A program made the position numbers and the translations under genes. Below are positions 1 to 8,260 of a stretch of 30,110 nt of DNA, in pieces. Source of the DNA: Saprospiraceae bacterium (GTDB lineage: Bacteria; Bacteroidota; Bacteroidia; Chitinophagales; Saprospiraceae). Below the pieces are notes generated by a model, which was not told the origin of the DNA, made no database searches, and worked only from the letters and a program-made list of their open reading frames with translations. The stretch's first letter is position 1. The number at the start of each line of letters is the position of its first letter. The stretch is taken from assembly GCA_016710585.1 (NCBI GenBank), contig JADJVN010000025.1:1-30110 (forward strand). The letters are read 5' to 3'.

Positions 1-240
1 ATGATAGAGATCTTCGATCTAGCATTGAGAAAAACATTGACTACAGCAAGTCCATATACATACGGGCAGACACATCAATATCGCATTGTAGTATTCAATC
101 AAGGAAACGTCACTGCACAAAATATAGTAGTGAATGATTACATACCAGACGGATATTCATTGCAGCAAACAATGGATGGACAGGCGGTCAAGCTTGATCA
201 CGACAACGATTGCAGGTCCATTAGCACCGAGATAGTGTAG
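1..240 (+). CDS. DUF11-repeat giant surface protein, broken fragment at left window edge
   Basis: This is the first part of one DUF11 (Ig-like adhesin) unit: IEIFDLALRKT at residues 2-12, a YTYGQ turn, VFNQGN near residue 31 and the DYIPDGY motif near 45-51. The ATG at base 1 is not a true start. In sister units of this window the same codons lie inside the protein, directly after the acidic linker DDHDPA. The reading frame is lost near base 170 ('QQTMDGQAV' where the copy at 28.4 kb reads NNGWTGGP). Bases 241-504 still encode the rest of the unit (LNLDLTF, YPNQTGDDNITSITDTG, DDHDPAGPSIF) in shifted frames. Real coding is near certain; the boundaries are artificial. Confidence 0.8.
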   Translation: MIEIFDLALRKTLTTASPYTYGQTHQYRIVVFNQGNVTAQNIVVNDYIPDGYSLQQTMDGQAVKLDHDNDCRSISTEIV

Positions 241-933
241 TGTTGAATTTAGATTTAACCTTCCAAGCACCAAGTTTACCAGCACAAATCACACATGGGT
301 CAACTATGGTGAAATTGCATCTGACAAGATCTTACAGGTGCAACTAGAGACGATGTAGATAGCGATGCAGGAAGCAATGGAATAAATGAAAATGCCATCT
401 ATCCAAATCAAACTGGAGATGATAATATAACAAGTATTACAGATACAGGTATCGGAAGTCAAGACGATCACGATCCAGCAGGGCCAAGCATATTTGACTT
501 AGCATTGCGTAAGACAGTAGTCACTGCAGGACCATACACATATGGACAGGAAGTTGACTTCAAGATTACAGTGTTTAATCAAGGAAATGTTCCAGCAGAC
601 AATGTGTTGATCACAGATTATATCCCAAGTGGATTTGCATTTGTATCAGCATACGGATGGACATTTGATGGAGTGAACAAAGCAACTCAAACGATCACAT
701 CAACAATTAAACCTGGTGATTCTTCAAGCTTGTTGATCAAGTTGCGAGTATTGCCAAATCCTAGCAGCAGCACAGCATATGTGAATGTTGCAGAGATCAG
801 TGGTGCTACAGATACGACGAATACACCAAGAGTAGATATCGATAGCAATCCAGATGGAAATCCTGGAAATGATGGAGATCCAGTGGATGATGCAATCAAT
901 GATCCAAATGATGAAGATGATAGTGATCCATCA
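1..933 (+). repeat. Higher-order DUF11 double repeat, copy at window start
   Basis: This is one copy of a ~933-bp (311-codon) repeat made of an A-type DUF11 unit (…TTASPYTYGQTHQYR) and a B-type unit (…TVVTAGPYTYGQEVDF). Equivalent copies lie at 28246-29174 and 29175-30110. Boundaries were set at the codon after DDHDPA (AGA at 934 corresponds to the first codon of the next unit). Confidence 0.85.
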
Positions 934-1965
934 AGAATAGATGTATATGACTTGGCATTGAGAAAAGTAGTTACTACTCCACCAACATATACATATGGAC
1001 AGGATCTGAACTTCAGAATCAGAGTGTACAATCAAGGAACATTGCCAGTGACAAATACTGTAGTGGAAGATTATATCCCAGTAGGATATACATACTTGTC
1101 AAGCTTGAATCCAATGTGGACAGGAGCTGCACCGACAGTAAGTTATACACATGTACCAGTATTGAATCCAGGAGATAGTTTTGAAATCAACTTGATATTA
1201 CAATTATCAAGAACAGATGGAGGAGCAACAGATTGGACGAATTACTCAGAGATATCTAGCATGAGAGATGTTACGGGTGCAACAGATGTATCAGCACAGG
1301 ATGTAGATAGTGATCCGAATGGAGATACAGCTGGAGAAAGAGAAGTGACTCCTGGAAGTAGCAATGATGATAATATAACAGATATTACAAAAGCAGGAGA
1401 TCAAGACGATCACGATCCAGCAGGAATAGAAATATATGACCTTGCGTTAAGAAAACAATTCAAAGGAACATATCCATTGAGATATGGAGATATCATAGCG
1501 TATGAAATCAAGATATTCAATCAAGGAAATGTAAACGCACAGAATATATTTGTATCAGACTATATACCACAAGGATATTCATTCAATCCGATAGAGAATC
1601 CAAACTGGGTGTATGATCCGATCACAAGAATAGCAAGTACGACATTCAGTAATGTGGTGATAGCAGGTGATAGTGCAGCAGTGTCGATCAACTTGACATT
1701 GGAGCAATTCACAGGCGATAGATCAGCATGGAAGAATATCGCAGAGATAGAAACGTCAGAAGATACAAACGGTAATCCAAAAGAAGATATCGATAGTACA
1801 CCAGACAAGGTAGTGGACAATGATGGTAATCCAGTGGATGATGCAATCCATGATCCAAATGATGAAGATGATCATGATCCAGCTGAAGTTGAAGTGTTAG
1901 ATATCGCATTAAGAAAATGGGTACCGAATGAAAAACCATACTATGTTCCCTGGAGAAGAAGTTGA
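505..1965 (+). CDS. DUF11-repeat surface protein, fragment with three full repeats
   Basis: This is an open stretch of 486 codons with no real start. The frame is open upstream (FDLAL) and the ATG at 505 is a chance internal Met. It holds three complete DUF11 units starting near 496, 949 and 1438, and the beginning of a fourth at 1900. Each has D(L/I)ALRK, a (T/R)YG turn, (V/I)(F/Y)NQG, DYIP.GY and a closing Asp-rich linker such as NDEDDSDPS or QDDHDPAG. DUF11 domains form beta-sandwich stalks of extracellular adhesin-like proteins, and the acidic linkers probably bind Ca2+. The ORF stops at 1965 after YYVPWRRS. Removing one C from CCC near 1947 gives YYVPGEEVDL and joins the next fragment. 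The product is expected at the cell surface through the T9SS domain downstream. Confidence 0.92.
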   Translation: MRKTVVTAGPYTYGQEVDFKITVFNQGNVPADNVLITDYIPSGFAFVSAYGWTFDGVNKATQTITSTIKPGDSSSLLIKLRVLPNPSSSTAYVNVAEISGATDTTNTPRVDIDSNPDGNPGNDGDPVDDAINDPNDEDDSDPSRIDVYDLALRKVVTTPPTYTYGQDLNFRIRVYNQGTLPVTNTVVEDYIPVGYTYLSSLNPMWTGAAPTVSYTHVPVLNPGDSFEINLILQLSRTDGGATDWTNYSEISSMRDVTGATDVSAQDVDSDPNGDTAGEREVTPGSSNDDNITDITKAGDQDDHDPAGIEIYDLALRKQFKGTYPLRYGDIIAYEIKIFNQGNVNAQNIFVSDYIPQGYSFNPIENPNWVYDPITRIASTTFSNVVIAGDSAAVSINLTLEQFTGDRSAWKNIAEIETSEDTNGNPKEDIDSTPDKVVDNDGNPVDDAIHDPNDEDDHDPAEVEVLDIALRKWVPNEKPYYVPWRRS

Positions 1966-2566
1966 TTTGGTAATCAGCTTACACAACCAAGGAAATGTAG
2001 TGAGTTCATCCATCGTGGTGAAGGATTACTTGCCGAATGGATTTACATTCGTAGCAGCAACAAATCCAGGTTGGACATTGGTAGGATCTAATTTAGAGTA
2101 CGATTACAATACAAGATTGTATCCTACAGATAGTGTACAGTTACATTTGAAATTGATCGTAATCATTCCAGCATCCAACGTGACCTTATCGTCATGGGAG
2201 AATTATGCAGAGATCTTTAGTGTAAGAGATACAAGTGGAGTATTGAGAAGTACAGATGATGCAGATAGTTTTGCAGGATCAGATACACCATATGAAAGAT
2301 CAGTACATGACAATGATCCATATGATGAAGTGATCGATGGCACAGGAATCGTATTGTTGCCAAACGAAGACGAAGATGACCACGATCCAGAGGCAGTAGT
2401 TGTTACAGCATATCTAGGAGACAAAGTGTGGAAAGATTTGGATGGAGATGGCGTACAAGACGCAGGAGAGATGCCATTACAAGGCGTATTGGTGACGATC
2501 TATGACTGTGCGACTGGAGCAGTAGTACAAGAGATACGACAGATATCAATGGAAACTATGGCTTAA
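1928..2566 (+). CDS. DUF11-repeat surface protein, fragment with last DUF11 unit and start of first SdrD_B domain
   Basis: This continues the preceding fragment in the next frame, from the GEEVDLVISLHNQGN segment. It contains the last DUF11 unit of the chain (DYLPNGFTF near residue 35), the acidic linker NEDEDDHDPE near residue 150, and the entry into an SdrD_B domain with the typical YLGDKVWKDLDGDGVQD motif near residues 165-180. DLDGDGVQD is EF-hand-like. The frame breaks at 'QEIRQISMETMA'. The alternative frame reads TTDINGNYGLRD, the expected SdrD_B continuation. The ATG at 1928 is out of frame with the upstream coding and is not a start. Confidence 0.88.
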   Translation: MKNHTMFPGEEVDLVISLHNQGNVVSSSIVVKDYLPNGFTFVAATNPGWTLVGSNLEYDYNTRLYPTDSVQLHLKLIVIIPASNVTLSSWENYAEIFSVRDTSGVLRSTDDADSFAGSDTPYERSVHDNDPYDEVIDGTGIVLLPNEDEDDHDPEAVVVTAYLGDKVWKDLDGDGVQDAGEMPLQGVLVTIYDCATGAVVQEIRQISMETMA

Positions 2567-2852
2567 GAGATTATTTGGCGACAAAGATTACTTTGTAAGA
2601 TTCGATGCAAGTCCGTTAGGTATGCCAAATTGTGCATGGACATTTAAAGATCGAGGTGGAAACGATAGAACTGATAGTGATGTGAATGCAAGTGGAATCA
2701 CAGATTGCACACGTCTAGATTGGGGAGAGCGTGACAGCACAGTTGATGCAGGATTTGTAGAGTTGGCAGCATATGGAGATTATGTATGGCATGATAGAGA
2801 TGTAGATGGCCAACAAGAATTTGGAGAAGAAGGCATGGAGGTGTTACTGTGA
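2567..2852 (+). CDS. SdrD_B domain fragment of the same surface protein
   Basis: This short fragment bridges the end of the first SdrD_B domain and the start of the second. The open frame from 2622 encodes the acidic loop NDRTDSDVN and then DAGFVELAAYGDYVWHDRD, the start of the second SdrD_B domain. Just upstream, DKDYFVRFDAS is readable in the same frame from about 2580. The stop at 2850-2852 results from a missing base: 'EEGMEVLL*' becomes EEGMEGVTVTLYD in the frame of the next fragment. It is too short to be a gene by itself. It is called only because the domain reads continuously across both breaks. Confidence 0.75.
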
Positions 2853-4414
2853 CACTATATGATGCGGTGACGAATCAAATCGTGCGCACAGGAATCACAG
2901 ATAACAATGGATACTACTTCTTTGATAAGTTGATGCCAATGCAATATTATGCGAAATATACTAGACCAGCAGGATATGGCGATACAGACTTCAATATCGG
3001 ATCAGATGTAACAGACAATGATGTCGATGGATCTAATGGAGCAGGCACGAATGCAACGACCTACTTAAGTCCAGGCGAGACAGATCGCACATGGGATTAC
3101 GGAGTGTACAAGTGTTCATGTATCAGTGGAGAAGTATGGTATGATTTGAATAAAGATGGAATCTATCAGGGCATAGAAAATGGAATCAATGGATTAAGTG
3201 TCTATTTGGTGAATGCAATGACAGGAGCTGTAGTAGCAAGTACTATAACAGGACCTAAACCAGGCACACCATCAGATGATGGATACTATTCATTCTGCAG
3301 TTGTTTGAGACCTGGTATGTATTATATCAGATATGATAGACCTGGAGACTTAGCAGCGAGTGCAGCATTCCAAGGCACAGATAGAACTAAGGATAGTCAT
3401 TTGACTCATGCCTATGGACCTAATACATCAGAGAAGATCACAGTGGTAAGTGGCAGCGATATAAAAGATATCCATGCAGGCTTCCAGGTGAAAGCAGTTG
3501 TAGGAAACTATGTATGGTTGGATGGAAATCAGAATGGATTGCAAGATTCAGGAGAGAAGCCAGTACAGGGAGTAAAAGTAGCAGCTTACAACACAGCAGG
3601 AGTGATGGTTAGTGAATCAACGACGGGAGTAGATGGAAAATATTTATTGGATGGAATCGCAGCAGGAGACTATTATGTCAAGTTTGTTCCAAGCAGCCAA
3701 TACGGATTTACATCAGCAAACAGAGGAAATGATGATATCGATAGTGACGTGACTGGTACACAAGGTCTAGGAACGACACAAGTGATGAGATTGAATACAG
3801 GAGATGCGATACCACACGTTGATGCGGGATTGATCTTGTCAGTCTTACCATTGGAGTGGTTAGATTTCACAGCAGAGTACAACGGCAGCTTTACAGAGTT
3901 GAACTGGAGTACAGGAGCCGAGATCAACAACAGTCATTTTGAAATCGAAAGACGTCACGAAAGTGAAAAAGATTTTGCGAAAATAGGTCAAGAATCAGCA
4001 TCAACAGATGCATCAGCAGCTTTACATGAGTATAGCCATGATGATTATGATGTGGTGAAGTCAGGCTTATACTATTACAGAATCAAACAAGTAGACAGAG
4101 ATGGAAAATATAGCTATAGCAAGATAATAGCGATCAAGAAATTGAAGGCTAATGATTTAAGTATCTATATCTATCCAAATCCAGTGAGAGATCTATTGAA
4201 AGTAGAGATTGACTTATCTACAGATGAAGATGTCATAGTAGATGTAATAGATGCCAATGGAAAAGTGGTAATGCACCAACCATTCGGCGGAAGAATGAAA
4301 GCAGGAAGATCGAATGAATTATTAAATACAGAAATGTTGACAAGTGGAAATTATGTAATAAGAATTAAAACAAGTCAAGCAGTAGTATCTAAGAAATTCA
4401 CCATTACAAGATAA
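2849..4414 (+). CDS. SdrD_B repeats, FN3-like domain and T9SS sorting domain: C-terminus of the giant surface protein
   Basis: This is the largest clean fragment (521 codons). In order it holds: the rest of SdrD_B 2 (TDNNGYYFF near residue 23); SdrD_B 3 beginning CSCISGEVWYDLNKDG near residue 90, with a disulphide-prone CSC pair and a later CSC; SdrD_B 4 (VGNYVWLDGNQNGLQDSGE near residue 215); a fibronectin-like segment common before T9SS domains (LPLEWLDFTAEYNG near residue 331, then LNWSTGAEINNSHFEIER); and a type A T9SS sorting domain of about 85 residues with YPNPVRD near residue 443 and a KKFTITR end. The protein is therefore expected to cross the outer membrane by T9SS and be anchored at the surface or released. 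An efficient terminator follows 35 bases after the stop. Confidence 0.95.
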   Translation: MTLYDAVTNQIVRTGITDNNGYYFFDKLMPMQYYAKYTRPAGYGDTDFNIGSDVTDNDVDGSNGAGTNATTYLSPGETDRTWDYGVYKCSCISGEVWYDLNKDGIYQGIENGINGLSVYLVNAMTGAVVASTITGPKPGTPSDDGYYSFCSCLRPGMYYIRYDRPGDLAASAAFQGTDRTKDSHLTHAYGPNTSEKITVVSGSDIKDIHAGFQVKAVVGNYVWLDGNQNGLQDSGEKPVQGVKVAAYNTAGVMVSESTTGVDGKYLLDGIAAGDYYVKFVPSSQYGFTSANRGNDDIDSDVTGTQGLGTTQVMRLNTGDAIPHVDAGLILSVLPLEWLDFTAEYNGSFTELNWSTGAEINNSHFEIERRHESEKDFAKIGQESASTDASAALHEYSHDDYDVVKSGLYYYRIKQVDRDGKYSYSKIIAIKKLKANDLSIYIYPNPVRDLLKVEIDLSTDEDVIVDVIDANGKVVMHQPFGGRMKAGRSNELLNTEMLTSGNYVIRIKTSQAVVSKKFTITR

Positions 4415-4448
4415 ATTAGTTATTAGAACTATTTATTCCATTCCGATT

Positions 4449-4479
4449 AAGCCTGTCAAGTTTTTGACAGGCTTTTTTT
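4449..4479 (+). terminator. Rho-independent terminator of the surface protein gene
   Basis: A perfect 11-bp stem, AAGCCTGTCAA pairing with TTGACAGGCTT, around a GTTT loop, followed by a run of seven T. It starts 35 bases after the stop codon at 4414. Confidence 0.92.
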
Positions 4480-4762
4480 AAATTGCGATAGACTATTAAT
4501 TTGAAGAACTAATAGATTATTCTATGAACTTGCAGACCTAACTTTTGGCTTTGTAATAACTAATAAATAAAATAGAAGCAGCGAAAATTATAATAATTTC
4601 GTTGAATAAATGTGCTTTCTTCTCTTTTGACTATTTTAATTGAAATTTTTAAAAGTTATCAATTTTAAGGTTATTAATTCAATAATTGGCTAATAAGGTT
4701 ATATATTTGATGATAATGAACAATGAAACTTTAAACTTTGAATTACTAAATTTTATAATGAT
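4480..4762. other. AT-rich intergenic region before the VIT/vWA gene
   Basis: No open frame with coding character is visible between the terminator and the ATG at 4763. The only motif recognised is the -7-like element at 4702-4709. Confidence 0.6.
4702..4709 (+). promoter_or_regulatory. Possible Bacteroidota -7 promoter element
   Basis: TATATTTG matches the Bacteroidota sigma-A -7 consensus TAnnTTTG and lies 53 bases before the start at 4763. No convincing -33 TTTG/TTG was found at the usual spacing, so the call rests on the -7 box alone. The identical octamer stands before the lipoprotein gene. Confidence 0.4.
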
Positions 4763-6871
4763 ATGAATAGATCTATTTTCTATGCTCTTGTACTAGTTTT
4801 ATTGAACTTAGTCGAGCTATCAGCTTTTAATCAACTTCGTGTATTGGATCCACGCGCACAATGGAGATTTGGGTCAGGTTCAATTGATTCTGCCACAATA
4901 GTCACTAAACCTAAAGGAATGTATATAGAATATTCTATCTATATGAATTTATCAGCAAAAAAATTAGGGTTTTCTCAAAGTGATAGTTTAGAAATTGTCT
5001 TTGATTTTGATCTGCCAAAAGAAGCAATTGTGACAGAATCATGGTTGTGGCTTAACCCAACAACCATAATAAAAGGTAAACTATTGGATGTGTGGACTGC
5101 CTCAACGATATATGAGAATATTGTAAAACGTAGGACAGACCCTTCAATTTTGAAGAAATTGGGCGATACTTATTATCAGCTTAGAGTTTTTCCTATGAAT
5201 GGCAATTCTTTTAGAAAAGTAAAAATAACTTATTTGATGCCACTAACCATAGGTAATAATAATTTTAGTGAACTTGTGGCACCTGATTTTTTAAAAACAT
5301 CCTATGTTCCATTAACACAGTTTATGTGGGTTTTTATCCCCAGTCATTCAGATCAAAAAGTAAATTTCATCGATTTAGCTGGCAAGCTTGATCCATTGTT
5401 TGAACAGAATGATCCAGTTTTTGGACAAGTATTTTATAAGCCTGTACCATTGAAAGTAATTGATAATAAATTAAGGTTTAGTATTAGTATGGATCAATCG
5501 CGGAATAGTTATTATTCCACTTTTAAACATAATAGCGAGAACTATTATCAAATCGCAGTAAAACTAAATGATCTCATTTCTGACCATCAACAAAAAAATA
5601 TTCTTATTGGCTTTGATTATTTTAGAGATAATGCATTAGTTAAAAATAGCACCTTGGATATTCTAGAATCCACACTATTAAATTCATTGAAATCAGATCA
5701 GTATTTCAATATGAGTTATGTACAAAATTTTGACATCAAATTCACTTCCAATGATTGGGAATTGGCGACAGCAGATAATATAAAAAGAGCGATAGCCATT
5801 TTAAGAACTGATACAGATATCAATGGTTCGACATTACCTTTAATGGCTAAATCGGCTCAATTTATTATATCTCATGGCAATAGAGGCTCAGTATTATTTG
5901 TTTCATCAGGGAGTATGTTTCAAGATGTGAATGTGAGTAATTCAGCTATCGAAGATTTAAAGAAAATTGGAATATCATCTATTCCGATACACATTGCCGA
6001 TATTAGTGTAAGTAAAAACTGCAATTGGGTTCAGACTAACAGGTATTGTAATAATGAATATTTGTTTACGAATATTTCTCGACTTACTAAAGGTTCTTAT
6101 GCTATCTTAGATCAGAGTACGACCACTGCTAAAATTATTTCGACAACAACGGATAACAGCTTAGGGACATTATTAAACTTAGATGTATATACCACAGTGA
6201 CCAACGGATTTAGTTTTGGAAGATTTTTTACTAAACAGCTCAATCAATATACGTTATCAGATTATATTATTCAGGTTGGAAAATACACTGGAGAGCCACC
6301 TTTTTCTGTTATCGTTTCAGGGTTTTTAGACAATCAGGTATTCAGTAATAAATACGAGATTCCAAAGGAAAATGTATTGAGCAGCGATTATTCATTGAAG
6401 CAAGTCTGGTCAAATTATAGTATCCAAGACCTAGAGAAAAGTTCTAGTTCAAGTATTGCAATTAGCACTATAATAGATCAAAGTATTGAGTCAAGTGTAT
6501 TGTCTAGATATACTTCATTCCTATGTCTAGAAGATAGCAGTTATTTCTGTCCAACATGCAAAGATGAAACCAAAATCAATACTGATGTCGAAACAGAACA
6601 AGACAGTATAATTTTTATAGCATCGCCAAATCCATTTAAAGATTTTATTCAGTTTGAATTAGAGAATTTGAATTTTTCAAATGCAAAGCATGTTGCAATT
6701 CGAATCCATAATTTACAGGGTAAATTAGTATACTCAACTGAGAAACCTATTCTTGAAAGCGGTAGTTTGAAATTGCAATGGGAGAATCATGAAAATCTTC
6801 CTGCAGGAATTTATATCTGTACCGTACAAATTGGTAATAAGAAATTGCATAAGAAGATTGTTAAGATGTAG
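4763..6871 (+). CDS. Secreted VIT-domain protein with degenerate vWA domain and T9SS sorting domain
   Basis: This intact gene of 702 codons is one of the few without a frame break. Residues 1-21 form a signal peptide (MNRSIFYALVLVLLNLVELSA). Residues ~60-165 resemble a VIT (vault/inter-alpha-trypsin) domain: ATTIYENIV-like 'ASTIYENIVKRRTDPSIL', then YYQLRVFPMNG and a K(V/I)TYLMPL strand. Residues ~275-410 have the strand/helix layout of a von Willebrand A domain (KNILIGFDYF, GSVLFVSSGSMF, IGISSIPIHIADIS). However, the first strand reads GFDYFRDN instead of the MIDAS DxSxS, so metal binding is doubtful. A CPTC pair lies near residue 605. The C-terminus is a type A T9SS domain (SPNPFKDFIQFEL near 621, LPAGIYICTVQ, KKIVKM end). 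It probably acts as an exported adhesion or matrix protein. The start is supported by the signal peptide. It is transcribed in the same direction as its neighbours, as a single gene. Confidence 0.93.
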   Translation: MNRSIFYALVLVLLNLVELSAFNQLRVLDPRAQWRFGSGSIDSATIVTKPKGMYIEYSIYMNLSAKKLGFSQSDSLEIVFDFDLPKEAIVTESWLWLNPTTIIKGKLLDVWTASTIYENIVKRRTDPSILKKLGDTYYQLRVFPMNGNSFRKVKITYLMPLTIGNNNFSELVAPDFLKTSYVPLTQFMWVFIPSHSDQKVNFIDLAGKLDPLFEQNDPVFGQVFYKPVPLKVIDNKLRFSISMDQSRNSYYSTFKHNSENYYQIAVKLNDLISDHQQKNILIGFDYFRDNALVKNSTLDILESTLLNSLKSDQYFNMSYVQNFDIKFTSNDWELATADNIKRAIAILRTDTDINGSTLPLMAKSAQFIISHGNRGSVLFVSSGSMFQDVNVSNSAIEDLKKIGISSIPIHIADISVSKNCNWVQTNRYCNNEYLFTNISRLTKGSYAILDQSTTTAKIISTTTDNSLGTLLNLDVYTTVTNGFSFGRFFTKQLNQYTLSDYIIQVGKYTGEPPFSVIVSGFLDNQVFSNKYEIPKENVLSSDYSLKQVWSNYSIQDLEKSSSSSIAISTIIDQSIESSVLSRYTSFLCLEDSSYFCPTCKDETKINTDVETEQDSIIFIASPNPFKDFIQFELENLNFSNAKHVAIRIHNLQGKLVYSTEKPILESGSLKLQWENHENLPAGIYICTVQIGNKKLHKKIVKM

Positions 6872-6985
6872 GTGAATTGAATTTGCTGTTTTGAAATTGC
6901 GAGTTAGAATAATGGGTAAAATTGAAGGATTTTATTTATTATAATTGGTTGATATGTGTAAAATATTAGATTTTAGTTATTTAAG

Positions 6986-7003
6986 GAAATTTTATAAAAT
7001 TTC
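6986..7003. repeat. Perfect 18-bp AT-rich palindrome
   Basis: GAAATTTTATAAAATTTC is its own reverse complement. It lies between the VIT/vWA gene and the lipoprotein promoter. It could be an operator-like site or a weak hairpin, or chance in AT-rich DNA. Confidence 0.35.
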
Positions 7004-7091
7004 GACAAATTAGAAGTCTTATAATATATTAGAATTCTAAAATAAAATTAGTTTATTTTTTAAAAATTTATTTTATTCATTGTAAAAAGTT

Positions 7092-7099
7092 TATATTTG
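7092..7099 (+). promoter_or_regulatory. Probable Bacteroidota -7 element of the lipoprotein gene
   Basis: TATATTTG fits TAnnTTTG and ends 35 bases before the ATG at 7135, a normal leader length. A clear -33 TTTG is missing. The upstream stretch is A/T-rich and could serve as an UP-like element. Confidence 0.5.
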
Positions 7100-7134
7100 T
7101 TCAAAACTTTTATTAATCCTTAAATACAAAACAC

Positions 7135-7584
7135 ATGAAATTCAAAACTATTTTTATCCTGTCATTGGCATTTATAATGTCTTGTTCAAAAGATGACTCA
7201 AGTTCAAGCAGTAATTCCAATATTACTAGTTCATTAACCTGTAAAATCGATGGTGCTGCATTTTCAGCATATAACATTAGTGCAACTAATGTAAGCGGAT
7301 CTACTTTGATATCTGGAGTAAATTCATCAAGTGGAGTAAAGCTCATTCAATTTACAATCACAGAAGGCTCCAAGGGTGAAGTAAATTTGGGTGATGGAGA
7401 TCTTGGTCAGTATGGAATTGGTACAGATTTGTTTAATACAAATGTCTCCCAGAATGCAGTTGGTAAAGTAAATATAACTACAAATGATTTAACATCTATA
7501 CAAGGTAGTTTTAGTTTCGATGCTGTAAATAATACTGGAAAAATAGTAAAAATTACTGATGGAAAGTTTGTAGTCAAAAAGTAA
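7135..7584 (+). CDS. Small Bacteroidota lipoprotein (DUF6252-like)
   Basis: This intact gene encodes 149 residues. The N-terminus MKFKTIFILSLAFIMSC is a lipoprotein signal with Cys17 as the lipidated residue. It is followed by SKDDSSSSSNSN, a serine/aspartate-rich tether. SKDD directly after the Cys is common in Bacteroidota surface-exposed lipoproteins. The mature part is a small beta-rich domain: CKIDGAAFSAYN near residue 36, GVKLIQFTI near 65, and then LTSIQGSFSFDAVNN…KITDGKFVVKK at the end. This pattern is typical of the family annotated as DUF6252-like, whose function is unknown; the family name is from memory. It is flanked by its own promoter-like box and terminator, so it is probably monocistronic. 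Confidence 0.92.
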   Translation: MKFKTIFILSLAFIMSCSKDDSSSSSNSNITSSLTCKIDGAAFSAYNISATNVSGSTLISGVNSSSGVKLIQFTITEGSKGEVNLGDGDLGQYGIGTDLFNTNVSQNAVGKVNITTNDLTSIQGSFSFDAVNNTGKIVKITDGKFVVKK

Positions 7585-7644
7585 ATTAATTTTGGTTATT
7601 AGCTTCGAGATTTTGATGTAAGATCAATATAAAATTTTATAATT

Positions 7645-7678
7645 AGGGTTCAGTCGGTTTTTGATTGAACCTTTTTTT
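7645..7678 (+). terminator. Rho-independent terminator of the lipoprotein gene
   Basis: An 11-bp stem, AGGGTTCAGTC with GATTGAACCTT (two G-T wobbles), a 7-base loop and a T run. It lies 60 bases after the stop codon. Confidence 0.85.
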
Positions 7679-7859
7679 TATGAAATAAAGTTTTAAGAAA
7701 ATTAAAGCAGTATTTTATGCATTGTCTGATAATACCTAATTCACATATTTTGCTTTGTAATACCCACATTTAAAAAAGGCTAGTTCAGCATATTTTACAT
7801 GAGGAAAAATGAAGATTGCTCAGCTAATCTAAAATGAAATTCAAATTCCCATGATAGCT

Positions 7860-7932
7860 CAAGTCTTAGACTTGTGCTGATGCACCTACAATAAGAAATC
7901 ATGCTGATGCATTTATAACAAGAAGTAAATCA
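7860..7932. repeat. Palindrome followed by imperfect 27-bp tandem duplication
   Basis: CAAGTCTTAGACTTG (7860-7874) is a 7-bp inverted repeat around one base. It is followed by two imperfect copies starting with TGCTGATGC at 7875 and 7902. Each copy continues with a (C/T)ACAA…AGAA…AATCA pattern. It directly abuts the oxygenase remnant. Confidence 0.5.
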
Positions 7933-7936
7933 AATC

Positions 7937-8053
7937 TCATCCCTTCAACCACCCCGTAATACTCATCCGCGCTTTATTTGTCAACAAAACTTCGTGTTCC
8001 AATTCATTGCTATGAAAGAAGACGGTCTTGCCGCTATTAGGCAATATATTGAT
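7937..8053 (-). pseudogene. Remnant C-terminus of an SM-20/2OG-Fe(II) oxygenase gene
   Basis: Read on the minus strand, it encodes about 38 residues including NSGKTVFFHSNELEHEV, then ARMSITGWLKG and a stop at the same place as the full gene at 21732-22321. By eye, 7935-8053 matches 21730-21848 without gaps, with about nine mismatches in 119 bases. Among the mismatches checked, one is a Q-to-H change and most of the rest are silent. Upstream of the match (beyond 8053) the reading frame has stops and no catalytic HxD motif, so it is a truncated copy and not a working gene. Confidence 0.85.
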
Positions 8054-8260
8054 TAGTTGATTCATTCTTAACAAGTCTACTTATCTCACTACCATCATAG
8101 ATTGCAACGCGGCTTTGGATAAATAATGATTAGGTCTTTTTTGACTAATCCATAGTCTGTAATATATACTATTCTTTTTTGGTAGAAATTAACTTTTTCA
8201 GATTAAGATATTAAAATTTTAACTTTTTTTTTGCATTTTTTGAAAAACATAATTATTTTT

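Larger units (their letters stand above)
7679..8260. other. Intergenic region upstream of the RHS operon
   Basis: This is about 580 bases with no functional gene. It holds a short palindrome and a 27-bp tandem duplication (7860-7932), then the oxygenase remnant (7937-8053). Beyond that, to about 8135, the sequence may keep very weak similarity to the oxygenase gene. An AT-rich leader with long T runs precedes the ATG at 8261. No convincing TAnnTTTG promoter was found for the RHS operon. Confidence 0.7.

Noticed and set aside
687..1031. Open minus-strand frames inside the DUF11 arrays (also 1560-1820, 1709-1939, 2203-2424, 25968-26216, 28568-28825 and others)
   Set aside because: They are shadows of the plus-strand repeats. 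The same antisense stretch recurs at each repeat, and they lack signal, start context and any known motif.
8231..8260. Earlier ATG for RHS protein 1
   Set aside because: The ATG at 8261 gives a normal signal peptide (MKK…); the extra ten residues add nothing.
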